From: Neocallimastix lanati (nom. inval.)
Lineage: Eukaryota; Neocallimastigomycota; Neocallimastigomycetes; Neocallimastigales; Neocallimastigaceae
DNA: 64,000 nt
Assembly (NCBI GenBank): GCA_016946835.1
Contig: JACVTC010000053.1
Span: 657,501 to 721,500 of the forward strand
Direction of reading: 5' to 3'
This document shows, piece by piece, positions 22,920 to 34,384 of this stretch (its first letter is position 1; each line of letters starts with the position of its first letter). The notes beneath the pieces were generated by a model. The model searched no databases. It saw nothing but the letters and a program-made list of their open reading frames with translations, and was not told where the DNA came from. A program made the position numbers and the translations under genes.

Positions 22920-24010
22920 TAATTATCTCAAATTTAAACTTCAAATTCTACAGTATTATTTATTTTGAATATCTTAACAATTATTGTGTACTATGAACTC
23001 ATCTATTTCGGATGCTTTTTCAACAAATTTTACAAGATATTTATTCATAAACTCAAAAATTGGTCAGTAAAAAAGATTGTCAGTAATTTATCTAGTTCTT
23101 TTTTTTTTTTTTTTGATATTATCCTTTCAATAGTTAGAAAATTTTCACTTATATATGGTTCTTATTTTATTATTAAAGTAAATGCTCTCAAAAGTAATAC
23201 CTTTAAATAAATCTATGATTCGTTAAATAATGGTCTTCATTCCTCCATTAAAATTAACTATAAAGAATGTAAAGGTTTATTTTCAAATTCTAATGACCGC
23301 AAATCCAATTATAAAAAAGTTAAAAAAAAAAATTAAAAAAAAAAAATCAAGAGAAAAATAAAAATTTTTTTTTGGTAAGCCCAGAGAATTCTATTCATGT
23401 CATCTATATTCTAGCTCTTCTTACTTCAATTTATACTCTATCTGGAATATAAATGAATGGAATTCTGAAAAGAAAGATGGTGTTATGTATTTAAGTTCAG
23501 TATTTAAATAAATAATATGGATGATTATATTAACATTGAAAAGGAAAAAAAAAAAAAAAAAAAAAAGTAAAAGTTATATTAAAAGAAACACAAACGATTA
23601 GTGTTTATACCTTATCCCAATTTCCAATTTCTGGCTTTTGAGCTTCTCTTCAAATAAAATGCTTTTGTAAAATGGAATCATATTGGTCTGATGTTGCTAA
23701 ATTCCAAGGAATTAAAGATACGAATTACGATAACTTCAGTTTTATAAATACTAGAAATCTATTCAAGCTCAGCCTTGAATACCATCATTTAAGTTTAGGC
23801 TTTAACTTGATCTTAAGATTAAAATTTGGTTATAAATATAATATCACTATTTGCAATTAGAAGTGGTAGAGTTTCTGATGATTGTCCTAAATTCTGCCCT
23901 TGCTGTATAGAAAAGGTGATCAATCATTTTTTTTTTTTTTTACCACTGGATATTTGAATGCTCTACCTACCTTTTCTCTATGTCATTATGAATCTTTAGG
24001 TTTTATTGAT
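22920..24010 (+). pseudogene. Decayed LINE fragment 2 (zf-RVT region)
   Basis: At 23690-23970 the plus strand reads NLFKLSLEYHHLSLGFNL, ILRLKFGYKYNITI and, after a frameshift, AIRSGRVSDDCPKFCPCCIE...HWIFEC, clearly paralogous to fragment 1 but with a T run inserted before the last His. Upstream pieces (NALKSNTFK, IYDSLNNGLHSSIKINYK, SIWNINEWNSEKKDGVMYL) look like other parts of the same ORF2 in different frames. It is broken by frameshifts, stops and homopolymers. Confidence 0.65.
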
Positions 24011-24129
24011 AACCTTTTTCATTTTATTTTTTTAACTTTTTTTTTTTTTTTCATTTTAATACATGTAACTTATTAACTATTTAATTAATAAAGATGAATC
24101 AATTTTTGCTACCATTAAAAAAAAAAAAA

Positions 24130-24990
24130 AAAAAAAAGAAAAAAAAATATTACTCATAGCATACATCACACCGGGGTTCTAGCTATTATGGAACATTTTG
24201 ACAACACAAGGTTGATTTTTATCCGTGGTATACATTCATGGACTAATGCTAAAATGAAGGAATTTATTTATTCTAAATGAAAAAAAAAAAAAATCAAGAA
24301 TAATATTTTATCAATAAAAAGAATTACAAAATTCAATGATAGTTTTTGAAGGATAAAAGTATACATTCCAAATTTCTACCATGAAAAATTTACAAAAATA
24401 TTTGAAAAAGCAATATCAGGAGTTAAAATTTTATATTGTAGATGTTCCAAATGGAATCATAAGGTTTCTTTTCAGCATTTAAAACAAAAAATTTAATATC
24501 AAATAACGAATGCAATAATACAAACTTAGCAAATCTCAGTTCAACTAATTTAGTAAATGTTATAAATGGCAATCATGAACTCAATGCTCCCACTATCCCT
24601 AATCGTATTTCTCAAAATCCAAATTCACATTCTAATACAGGAAAATTTTTCTTTTTGTTTTCGTTAGAATACCAATGGAATAAATCTTTTGAAAATATTA
24701 GTATTAATGATCATAAAAATAATAGTATCGTTATAGCCCATGGAGTAGGTGATGAAATTCAAACAAGAGTTCCTAAAGATTTACAGGGTTCAACATTCCA
24801 TTTCATTGACCCTTCTTACATTAAAAAATGAAATGTTTGTCTAGACTAAAAGAAAAATATCGAAACCTTCTTACTTTCCCTCCTTCTCAATCACTTGTGC
24901 TTATTAAAAGATAAATCATGTTTTGTTCTAGTATCTCAAAAGGATCAACTGGGAATTAATATTATATGTATATATAAATAAACTAGGTTA
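24130..24990 (+). pseudogene. Retroelement-like decayed coding fragment
   Basis: The plus strand has an open run without an early Met from about 24474 to 24831 (FSAFKTKNLISNNECNNTNL ... VIAHGVGDEIQTRVPKDLQG ... FIDPSYIKK stop) and shorter protein-like pieces before it (VLAIMEHFDNTRLIFIRGIH, about 24180-24290). I cannot assign the family. Position next to two LINE fragments, and similar base use, suggest the same or a related element. Confidence 0.4.
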
Positions 24991-25411
24991 TTTTATTTTT
25001 GTATAATACCAAAAAAAAAAAAAAAAAAAAAAAAAAATTGTTTGACAGTTTTTCACTACACTAAAGAAGTGATAGAAGTAACCTTTTTTCTTATTCAATA
25101 TTAAACATCAAAAGATTTCTTTTATTTATTTATTTATTTTTTTTTTATAAAGAGGTCTCCTACTTTTTTTTTATATATATAATTTTTGAAAGTAATGTCA
25201 AAATCCCTTGATAAATTCTAGAAAAAAAAAAAAATTTTCCAATTTCCTTAGAGACTTTGGTACAAATAACTGAGTGTCTGAAGAGACATCTTTTTTTGTT
25301 TCAGTATCTTCGATATCTGCCTTAAGATCATTTTTTATATATTAAAAAAATTAAAAAAAAAAAAATTAAAATTAAAATTAAAAATAAAAATAAAAATAAA
25401 AAAAAAAATAA

Positions 25412-25439
<28 letters not shown>

Positions 25440-25447
<8 letters not shown>

Positions 25448-25560
25448 AATGTAATAATTTTAGAGAAGAAGGTACGCGAAAGGGCCTCTAACCCTTCCCA
25501 TTTCTCAAATGATTTTACTCATGACTCCTTATGGATCAAAAGTAAGTATTACCATTCAAG
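25440..25560. repeat. GC-richer island sharing AGGGCCTCTA with the 16.2-kb copy
   Basis: AGGGCCTCTA at 25481-25490, followed by ACCCTTCCC, matches AGGGCCTCTA followed by GTCTCTCCC at 16272. In DNA this AT-rich, a shared 10-mer with five G/C bases plus a similar continuation is more than chance. It is probably a worn copy of the same dispersed family. Confidence 0.4.
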
Positions 25561-26433
25561 CAAACAAACAAAGTAACAAAAAAAATTATTAATGGAATAA
25601 AATATAGAAAAATAAAATAAAAACATAATTAAAATTAAAAATCAAAAATAAAAATAAAAATAAAAATAAAAATAAAAATAAAAATAAAATAAAAATAAGA
25701 AAAAAAAAAAAAATAAAATTAAATAAAATTAAGTCAAAAATAAAATTATAACAATAACAATAAAATATTAAAAAATTTAAAACAAAAAAAAACAAAAAAA
25801 AAAATTATTATGCATAAATAATTTATTATTACTTTTATTATTAATATAATTAGTATTAATATTTCTTTATCATTTTTATTTTTTATTTTATTTTATTTTT
25901 TTTTTTTTTTTTTACTTTTTTAATAATAAATATAATTTTATTTATAAATATATATATATATATTTCATAAAAATAACAATAAAATAATTATATATTTATT
26001 TTCTATAATATAATAAATATTTTTATATTTTTATTTTTATTTTTATTTTTATTTTTATTTATTCTAATTCAAATAAAAAGGTTTTTTTTTTTTTTTTTTC
26101 TTTTATAGTTTTTTTTTTTTATTATTTTTTTTTTTTTTTAATATATAAATCGATTTTATTATTTAGTCTATAAATCTCTATTTTATAATTTAGTCTATAA
26201 ATCTATTCTATAAGTTAAAATATCTATTTCAATTTAACAATTTTTTTTTTTTTAAATATTTAATTTATACATTTTAAAGAAATTTTTTTTTCATATTAAA
26301 ACAAATTGTTATTATCTATTTTTTTTTTTTTTTTTTAAAAAAATTATTATTGATATTTTTATGTACTTGTTTATTATTATTATTTTTAATATTATTGATA
26401 TCAATATATATTTGTTGATTTTTTTATTTTTTT

Positions 26434-26467
<34 letters not shown>

Positions 26468-26471
26468 TTTC
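25561..26471. other. AT-rich 3' flank of CotH copy A
   Basis: (AAATAA)n-like runs near 25640-25690, T runs, and a duplicated ATTTAGTCTATAAATCT at about 26161-26207. Part of it (26220-26318) is homologous to the flank of copy B. Confidence 0.6.
26220..26318. repeat. 3'-flank block shared with CotH copy B (copy A side)
   Basis: It begins ATATCTATTTCAATTTAA and ends GTTATTATCTA. It aligns with 34086-34178 in the same position relative to the other CotH gene, but with clear substitutions and length changes, unlike the nearly identical coding regions. Confidence 0.7.
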
Positions 26472-28481
26472 TTAATTGTTAGTACATTTTTCTTTATTAA
26501 TACCACACCAATGGTGATCTTCATATCCCCAATCACCAGCAGCATCAGTTTCATAAACATTGCAAGAGGTTTCACAGCATGAATATCCATATTTAACAGA
26601 CCAACAGGTTTCTGATGAACAGGTTGATGGAATACCACACCAGTGACCTTCTTCGTATCCCCATTCTCCGTCTTCATCAGTTTCATAGACATGACATGAA
26701 GTTTGACAACAAGAATATCCTAATTTTTCTGACCAGCAATCTTTAGAAGTTTCAACAGTTTTAGAAGGAGAGGAAGTAGCTTCAACAGTAGTAGTGCCAC
26801 TAGTTTCAATTTCAATATCAGCAACTGTGGTTGAAACAGTAGCGTCTTCTTTATCCTCATTTTCTTCTAAGTCATAACGATGTGGTGTATATTCATAATT
26901 TACAGGTTTATTATTCTTTTCTGGATCAGCATTGTAAGATTCTTGCATAAAATCTTCCTTATCAAGATCAGGATAGTTATATTTTATAAAATCATCTGTA
27001 TTAAAGTCGGTACCATTAAAACCTACCTTATATTTGTTTTTGATACCCCAGAAGGAAACTTTTGGACGTGGTTCAATGAGTTCAAGTGTTTCTGGATCAA
27101 TACCATAAGTATGACAAATATACTTGAAACGACCTTCAATGAAGAATTTTAAAGATGGACTGTAAGTATAACTAGCATTGGAAATCCAATTACCATAGCT
27201 TACACCATCTTCAAAATGTGTTATATTCCAACCTGTAACAAGACCAATGGTATTAAAGCATCCCCTACAATAACCGGTTTTTTCATCAATAGAACGACTA
27301 TTGGCCATATCATCATGAATTAATTCGGCTAATTCATCAATACGGGCATTAAGAACCTTAGGGTTAAAGACTTGCTTAACTACTTCACCAATAATTCTAC
27401 GGAAACGAGTATCATCATCATGAACAAGATATTTCATTATCTTATGATCTAAATCAATATCACGGAATGCAGTATTTGGTACATACATTTCCTCATATCC
27501 TGGCATGTAACTTCTGTCTGCGTATTGATTGTATATTAAGAATATAATGTTGCTAAAATCAGCACCAAACGTTTCATCAAAATCATTAAGAATCATGATA
27601 AAACGTCCATCTTCCTTTTTTTTATACCAGAAAAAGTTATGATTATAACCTAAGAAATGATCCCATGAAAGAGTAAGGAATTCATAAGCAATATATCTTA
27701 AAAAGTTATCAACATCAAGTACCTTTTCAATATCTTCAACAGAGGTAGCATTATTTATGGCATTATTGAAATTTATAATTTCTTCCTTATTAGCTGCAAG
27801 TTCTTCTTTTGCATTTTGACAACTGTTAGCAAATTCATAGGTTTCAAATCTATTGTGATCCGATAAACATTCAAATAAATTATCAGTATTCTTATCATTA
27901 AAATATCTCTTAATAAAATCCTTTTTTATCTTGTTGGTGACAATAAAGAGACCAAGATCTTCTCCATTCACTTCTAAATTAACAAAGTTTGTAGAAGTTG
28001 TTGGAAGTCCCATTTTGTAGAGCATATCAGTTGAAAGTTTTTCACGTAATAAAGTGGGGTCACGAGAATTAGAACGTAAACGAAGGTTTTTAACTTCATA
28101 AATTGAACCTTCTTCCAATTTAATATTATAACCTGGTTTAGAAAAATTTCTACTACCTTTACCACCAATAGCAAATTTAAATTTTCCAGATTCTAATTCG
28201 ACTCTATAATCTGTTCCTGGAACGAAAAATTCCATAGTAGCATTCATTGTTTCAAAATCTTCAGCAAATTGGGCACTCCATGGAGGAACTTCTGTTTTTT
28301 TCTTCATGGAAGTCCAAATTTCATCATCTAAACTAATTTTAATAGTTCCAACTTTATCATCTAAAATTTTAAATAATTCAGGTCTATTATCATTCTTACC
28401 ATAGAAATCACTTCTTGAAGAGGCACTAACAAATGGAATACTCAATATTCCTAAAAGTGAATATATTTTATTAAATTTCAT
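26472..28481 (-). CDS. CotH-kinase-like protein with two fungal dockerins (copy A)
   Basis: A single exon of 669 residues. Signal peptide [20 protein letters not shown] is followed by a CotH domain (about 40-490). Recognisable CotH elements are [16 protein letters not shown] (108-121), the run [27 protein letters not shown], and HNFFWYKK followed by [10 protein letters not shown], where Asp300 and Asp302 stand at the acidic site of CotH kinases. A Thr/Ser/Glu linker (about 545-580) leads to two dockerins at 581-621 and 626-667. CotH was described as a protein kinase in Bacillus spore coats; dockerin-bearing CotH proteins are abundant in anaerobic fungi and presumably sit in the cellulosome, with unknown role. 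Catalytic activity is not proved here. An A run directly precedes the ATG. Copy B lies 5.9 kb upstream in gene orientation. Confidence 0.92.
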   Translation of the reverse strand: MKFNKIYSLLGILSIPFVSASSRSDFYGKNDNRPELFKILDDKVGTIKISLDDEIWTSMKKKTEVPPWSAQFAEDFETMNATMEFFVPGTDYRVELESGKFKFAIGGKGSRNFSKPGYNIKLEEGSIYEVKNLRLRSNSRDPTLLREKLSTDMLYKMGLPTTSTNFVNLEVNGEDLGLFIVTNKIKKDFIKRYFNDKNTDNLFECLSDHNRFETYEFANSCQNAKEELAANKEEIINFNNAINNATSVEDIEKVLDVDNFLRYIAYEFLTLSWDHFLGYNHNFFWYKKKEDGRFIMILNDFDETFGADFSNIIFLIYNQYADRSYMPGYEEMYVPNTAFRDIDLDHKIMKYLVHDDDTRFRRIIGEVVKQVFNPKVLNARIDELAELIHDDMANSRSIDEKTGYCRGCFNTIGLVTGWNITHFEDGVSYGNWISNASYTYSPSLKFFIEGRFKYICHTYGIDPETLELIEPRPKVSFWGIKNKYKVGFNGTDFNTDDFIKYNYPDLDKEDFMQESYNADPEKNNKPVNYEYTPHRYDLEENEDKEDATVSTTVADIEIETSGTTTVEATSSPSKTVETSKDCWSEKLGYSCCQTSCHVYETDEDGEWGYEEGHWCGIPSTCSSETCWSVKYGYSCCETSCNVYETDAAGDWGYEDHHWCGINKEKCTNN

Positions 28482-28552
28482 TTTTTTTTTTTTTTTTATT
28501 ATTGATTTACAAATTATATTTATATTTATATTTAATAAATAGATTTTAATTG

Positions 28553-28588
<36 letters not shown>

Positions 28589-29344
28589 TATTTTATTTAT
28601 TATTTTAATTATTTTAATTGTTTTTTTTTTCCTTTTTTATTTATTTTTTTTTTATTTTTATTTTGTTTTGTTTTTTTTATATTTATCTATACACATAAAA
28701 TTTCTTTATTTATTTTTTTTTTTTTTTTCTTATCACTTCGATATAAGATAACTACTCATTAATAAAAAATAAAATAAAATTATTATTATTATTTATTTTA
28801 TTTAATACTTTAAAGAACTATTTATACTATTTATACTGTTTTAATTAATATTCTAAGAATGATATTATTGGATGCTATTAAAGTTATAAAATTGTATGTC
28901 ATTATTAAAATTGTAAACGTTAATCATTGAACACAATAAATTATTTTTTTTTTTATTTTTAAATTAAAATTTTATCTTTATTTTTTTTTTTTTTTTTTTT
29001 TTTTTTTTATCATTCTAATTAATTTAATTTAAAAGTTATATATAATAATAATAAAATATATTTATTTTATGTATTCATTTATATAATATATATATTGATA
29101 TATATGTATATAAGCACAAATAAAATAAATAATAAACATCAACATCATATAAATAATTTAAAGTTATATTAAAAAAAAAAAAAAAAAAAAATTAATATAA
29201 AGTTATGTTTTAAAAAAAATATATTATAAAATATTAAACATATTTTAAATACAAATTAAATATAAATTAATATGTAATCTACTAGTCATAATTAAACATA
29301 AAAACATGTAATTTTATCTGAACTTTAAATCTTTGTTATCATAT
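28482..29344. other. T-rich spacer upstream of CotH copy A
   Basis: Poly-T runs (28557-28580, 28981-29008) and TA tracts. The Phe-rich frame at 28550-28762 is compositional. No gene. Confidence 0.6.
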
Positions 29345-29644
29345 CATATTCTAAATCGAACCAAGTTCTAGGTTGCCTTATATATTTTACTTGGTGATGT
29401 AGACATAATCTACTAAATTACAATCATTCGGACGTTTATGCATGGGAAATTAAGAAATGGAAAAGCGCTCCGAGAAAAGACGTACTAAAAAAAAAAAATT
29501 CCTAACAATAATATATATATTACAATGCTAAACACTCAGTAAGGCCTATATAGAAGTGTTATAACTACCTCAATATTCCCACACTTTCCCAAGGGGGCTG
29601 AAACTAAGGATGGTATTCACCTATAAAAAAAAACACATATTCTA
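29345..29644 (+). mobile_element. Possible A-tailed retroposon insertion
   Basis: A GC-richer stretch (about 29350-29626) ends in CACCTATA followed by nine A. CATATTCTA occurs at 29345-29353 and 29636-29644, a candidate 9-bp target duplication. The interior has no recognisable coding sequence and no clear match to the 11.4-kb element, except for the similar end (TCTATA or CCTATA before the A run). Nine bp may be chance. Confidence 0.35.
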
Positions 29645-31402
29645 TAAATAAATTTTTATTAATAAACAATCTTTTATATAAAATATAAATTTATTTAATG
29701 TATTCATTAATATATCTATATAAATCCAAATAAAATAAATTATAAATATATAAATAATAACATATATATAATAAATAATATATAAATAAATAATAAATAA
29801 CAATTTAAAACTTTTTAATTAGTCCTTTTTATTTTGTTTCGTTTATTATGTATAAAAAATATAATATATAAAAAAAATTTTTGACATATATATATTTCAA
29901 TTAATATTTAAACAATTATATCAATATATATTTTTAAATTAAAAAATATTTAAAGTAAAGCATAAATATATATTGTATTATATTTGGCTATTTTTTTTTA
30001 TTTATTATTTTTTTTTTTTTTAAAAAAAAAGATTTCAATATTAATTTAAATTTAATTTAGTACATTGCACAATTTTTTTAATTTAACTTTAGTTTTTATT
30101 TTTTCCTGTTCATCTTTGTATCAAATTTGTACAAATCAACTAAAAAGACTTTTATCTTTTTATATTTTTTTTTATATATTTAATAGGGGTTAATACTATA
30201 TATTCATTTATTTTAATATATATATATTTTTTTTTTAATTTCATTTATTTTAATATATAGATTTTTTTAATTTCATTTAAAGCTTATTGAATAAAATTTA
30301 AATTTTTATTTATTTATTAATATACTCATAACAATCTACCCATTCAATAAATGAATGGTAGTTAGAAAATATAGGATTTAAAACTATATCAAAAAATTTT
30401 GAGACAAATTATTAATATTATTGAGCAAATCTAGTCGAATATAATTGATATAATATATTTGAAATAAAACATAAAATATAAACCTTAATTATTAATAAAA
30501 CAATTTATTAATAATCACGTGTGAGCAAATTTACAAATTATGAAATTATGAGTATAACACGATGAAAAAAAGTGATTATAATAAATTTATGTTTTAGTTT
30601 ATTATTATTATTTTATGTATGTAAATAATAAATTTATTATTATTATTTTTTTTTTTCATCACTTGAAAATTTTTATTTATTATTTTAATATTTCTAATGA
30701 ATTTATTATATTTTTATATAATATTTTACATATATATATTATATTATTTTTATAATACTTTTTATACTAAATATTTTAAATAGTTAAATAAAATCATATT
30801 AATTCTTTATATAGTAGTTTAATGTGAATTAAATCTATAAATGCTTCTTGCCAATTTAATTTACTTTAGTATGAACATAAAATAAAAATGTTTTAATAAC
30901 TAATTAATAAAATTCCTCTCTAAAAGGGAACCAGTACCATATGACTACATCATATTTATTTATTGAATTATGAATAAATTATTTATTAATAATAATATAT
31001 ATTAATAAAAAAATAATAATTATTTATATAGTTTAATTATTCGGGTATTTTTTTTTTTCCATGTGAACATTGATATTTGTAAAAAAAAAAAAATTAAGAA
31101 AAAGTAATATAAATATTGGGAAATTAAAAAGAGAAGCTGTAACATAATTTAATAAATAAAAAAATATAAATGAAACAAAATTTAGAGATTTAATAAATGT
31201 TAAAAATTACATCCATATTTTATTGGGCCTCAAAAATAATTTGAAAAAAAGATATAGTGGTCCATCTTGAAATAAATTCTATCTTTAGAGCAACTTTAAA
31301 GGGTAAAACAAATTAATAACTAAGGTAGGATGAAATAGAATTGAAATTGAAATTTATGAACTCTAATTAATAATAAAATATTGCACATTAAATAATTATA
31401 AA

Positions 31403-31433
<31 letters not shown>

Positions 31434-32068
31434 GCACAATAAATAATATGATATAACCTTTATTGTAGCAAACAATAAATAATATTAAAAATAAAAAATT
31501 CATATATATAAAAAATTCATTAACGACAAAAAATTATTCAAAACAGAAAAAAAAATTATTAGTAGCTTAATTTTATAATATAATATTTATTTCATATTAA
31601 TCTTATCTTTATAAAAAATATAACAAAATAAAATCAAAATTTTTTCAATCAAATTAAAATGATATGATAATTGAATATTTTTAAATATCCATTGAATAAA
31701 TAACCTATTATACTTATCATTATATAAAAAATAATGACAAATAATAATCATTAATAATAAAAAAAAATTATAAAAAAGAAATATTTATAGCCTTTATTCA
31801 TTAAATTAAATTTAAAATATATATATATATATATTTTAATCTTATTAATATATCATTGTAATATTATAATCAAACAAGTCTTGTTTTAATAATAATTTTT
31901 TTTTTTTTTTTTTTTTTTTTGAAAAATAAAAAAAGAAAAAAATAAAAAAAAGAAAAAAACTTTAATTTGAAATTTTTATTTTTTTAGATATATATATAAT
32001 TAATAATATAATAATTATATTGTTAATTTGCTTCACTAACAATTATTTATCATTTTTTATTTTATATA
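29645..32068. other. AT-rich spacer, no gene supported
   Basis: A/T runs and TA repeats. The CACGTGTGAG near 30518 and the somewhat richer stretch at 31200-31330 show no frame or RNA pattern I can name. Confidence 0.55.
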
Positions 32069-32358
32069 TTATAATGAATCAAATAATGATATTCTACCAC
32101 TTATATCTTCTTTAAAGATATTTGCTCCTGAAGATATTAAATAACTTACTAAATATTTATTTCCACTATGACAGGCATCAAATAGTGGTGTCTACCATTC
32201 CTATCTTCTTTATGGATATTTGCCCCTAAAAGTATCAATCTTGACACTAATTCTTTATTTCCACTACGACAGGCATCAAATAATGTCATTCCATCACTCT
32301 CATCATAAAAATTTTTATATAGATTTTTCTTAATAGATTTATTATTTTGCATATACAT
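32069..32358 (-). pseudogene. Short ankyrin-repeat relic with one frameshift
   Basis: The minus strand reads YDESDGMTLFDACRSGNKEL, VSRLILLGANIHKEDRNGR, then after a one-base loss near 32188 continues PLFDACHSGNKYLVSYLI, SSGANIFKEDISGRISLFDS and a TAA at 32069-32071. These are two ankyrin repeats and part of a third. Restoring the frame was not attempted beyond noting where it shifts. It lies between the two CotH copies and is probably a fragment of a larger ankyrin gene family member. Confidence 0.75.
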
Positions 32359-33686
32359 ATTTTTAGATTTTCAATAATTCAAACTGTATATTACAAATAA
32401 AAAAAAATTGTTTATTTACTTAAAACTATTATTTATATAATGATGACAATTTTTTTTTATTTTATTTTATTTATTTTTTTTTTATTTCTAATTAAACAAT
32501 TTATTTATAAAAAAAAAAAAAAAATTAAATATATATATGTGTGTGTTTAATTATTAAAAATATTGAATTAAATAATAGTATATTCAAAAATAATTTTTAT
32601 TATGCTTAAATTATAAAAAAAAGATAATAAAAAAAAAATAAATAAAAATAAATAAACTAATAAATAAATAATAGTAATGTCCAAAATTCAGTGTCGTGTT
32701 AACCTAATATCTAATTTAAGTAATCTTTTAATAAAACTAATATCCATAATAAATAAACATTATAAACAATATAAACATTAAAAAATAGTTAAAAATATGG
32801 ACATAAATAATATGATTATGATTATATAATAGTATAGTTTAATTCAATTCCATTTTTATTATTTATTATTTATTATTTATTAATTTTTTATATTTTTATT
32901 TTTTTTATTAAATATAAGATATATATTATAAATATATTTTGATAAATGAAAAATATATATAGATTATTTAATTAAGATAATAATTATATAAAAAATAAAA
33001 AATAAAAGTTTATAAAATAAATATTTTAGATTTCAAATTATTATATTATATACTCAATAAATAAAAAAATTAAATAATTCAAAAAAAAAAAAAAAAAAAA
33101 TATTATATAACTTTATTTAATATAATTATATAATTAAATAAATTTTAAATATTTTTTTTTTTTTAATAATGAAAAATTTTATATTTAACTTTTTTTTTTT
33201 TTTATTTTATTTTAAAAGTTCACTATTCACAATAATTTTTTTTTTATTTAATTTTCTCTCTTTCCTCTATTTTGTTTTCGATATTTTCTTCATTGATTTT
33301 TTTTATAAATTATTTTTTCTTCTTACATATATATATTGTTTTTTTTTATTTTTTTTTTCAATTATAATATATATAAAAAAAATATTAAATAATTTATTAA
33401 TTATTCATTTTTATTATAATATTTTTCATATCTTCCAAATAATTTTTAAAAAAGTTTTTCGTATATATATAAGAGTAATGTATTTTAAAAATTAACAATT
33501 TAATAAATAATTAACACAAAGGACAAAGGATATTTTAAATTCATAAAAAATAAAATTATTTATTTTATTTTATTTTATTTAGAATGTATAAAATTCTGTA
33601 TAATAATTATGAAAATTGAATATCTATATATTTACTTATTTATTTATTTATTTATTTATTTATACGATTTTCAAACAAAAAATAAT

Positions 33687-33722
<36 letters not shown>

Positions 33723-34085
33723 AGATAATTCAAGGAAAATTCTTATTTAATATTTTCTTGTTATAAATCATTTTTTTTTAAACATTTATACTTATTTTAA
33801 CTTTTATTTTAATTTTTATTTTTATTTTAATTTTTATTTTTATTTCAATTTTTATTTTTATTTTAATTTTTATTTTTATTTTAATTTTTATTTTAATTCT
33901 TATTTTTATTATTATTTTTGTTTTTGCTTTTGCTTTTGCTTTTGTTTCCGTTTTTTTTTTTTTTTTTTTTTTTTTTTATTTTTATTTTTTTTTTTTTTTT
34001 TTTTGGTTAAAAATTTTTCTAATGAATAAATAAATAGAAATAAATTATCTGAATCAATTTTAATGTTAACTATGGAAATAATAAT
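32359..34085. other. AT-rich spacer downstream of CotH copy B
   Basis: Poly-A/T and TTTTATTTTTATT-type repeats (33790-33990). The 108-codon Phe/Ile frame at 33169-33495 is compositional and is not called a gene. Confidence 0.6.
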
Positions 34086-34178
34086 ATATCTATTTCAATT
34101 TAATATTTTTTTTTTAATTGTTTAATTTATATACTTAATAAATATTTTTTCTTACATTAAAAAAAATGTTGTTATCTA
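34086..34178. repeat. 3'-flank block shared with CotH copy A (copy B side)
   Basis: It aligns with 26220-26318: the ATATCTATTTCAATTTAA start, TTTAATTTATA in the middle and GTTATCTA at the end are kept, other positions differ. It shows that the two loci derive from a segmental duplication that reached beyond the coding region. Confidence 0.7.
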
Positions 34179-34184
34179 ATTATA

Positions 34185-34286
34185 TTTTACTTAAATATAT
34201 TTTATAAGTATAATTTTATTTTACTTAAATATATTTTATAAGTATAATTTTATTTTACTTAAATATATTTTATAAATATAATTTTA
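34185..34286. repeat. Three tandem 34-bp units
   Basis: Units begin TTTTACTTAAATATATTTTA at 34185, 34219 and 34253. The array lies 100-200 bp beyond the stop codon of CotH copy B and is absent from copy A's flank. Confidence 0.85.
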
Positions 34287-34384
34287 TTTTTTATTTTTTA
34301 TTTTATTTTATTTTATTTTATTTTATTTTATTTTTTAATATTTAATATTTAATTTTTAATTTTTAATTATTAATTTTTTAAACT

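Noticed and set aside
33169-33495. 108-codon Phe/Ile-rich frame
   Set aside because: It is T-rich composition only; no signal for a real membrane protein beyond hydrophobic bias.
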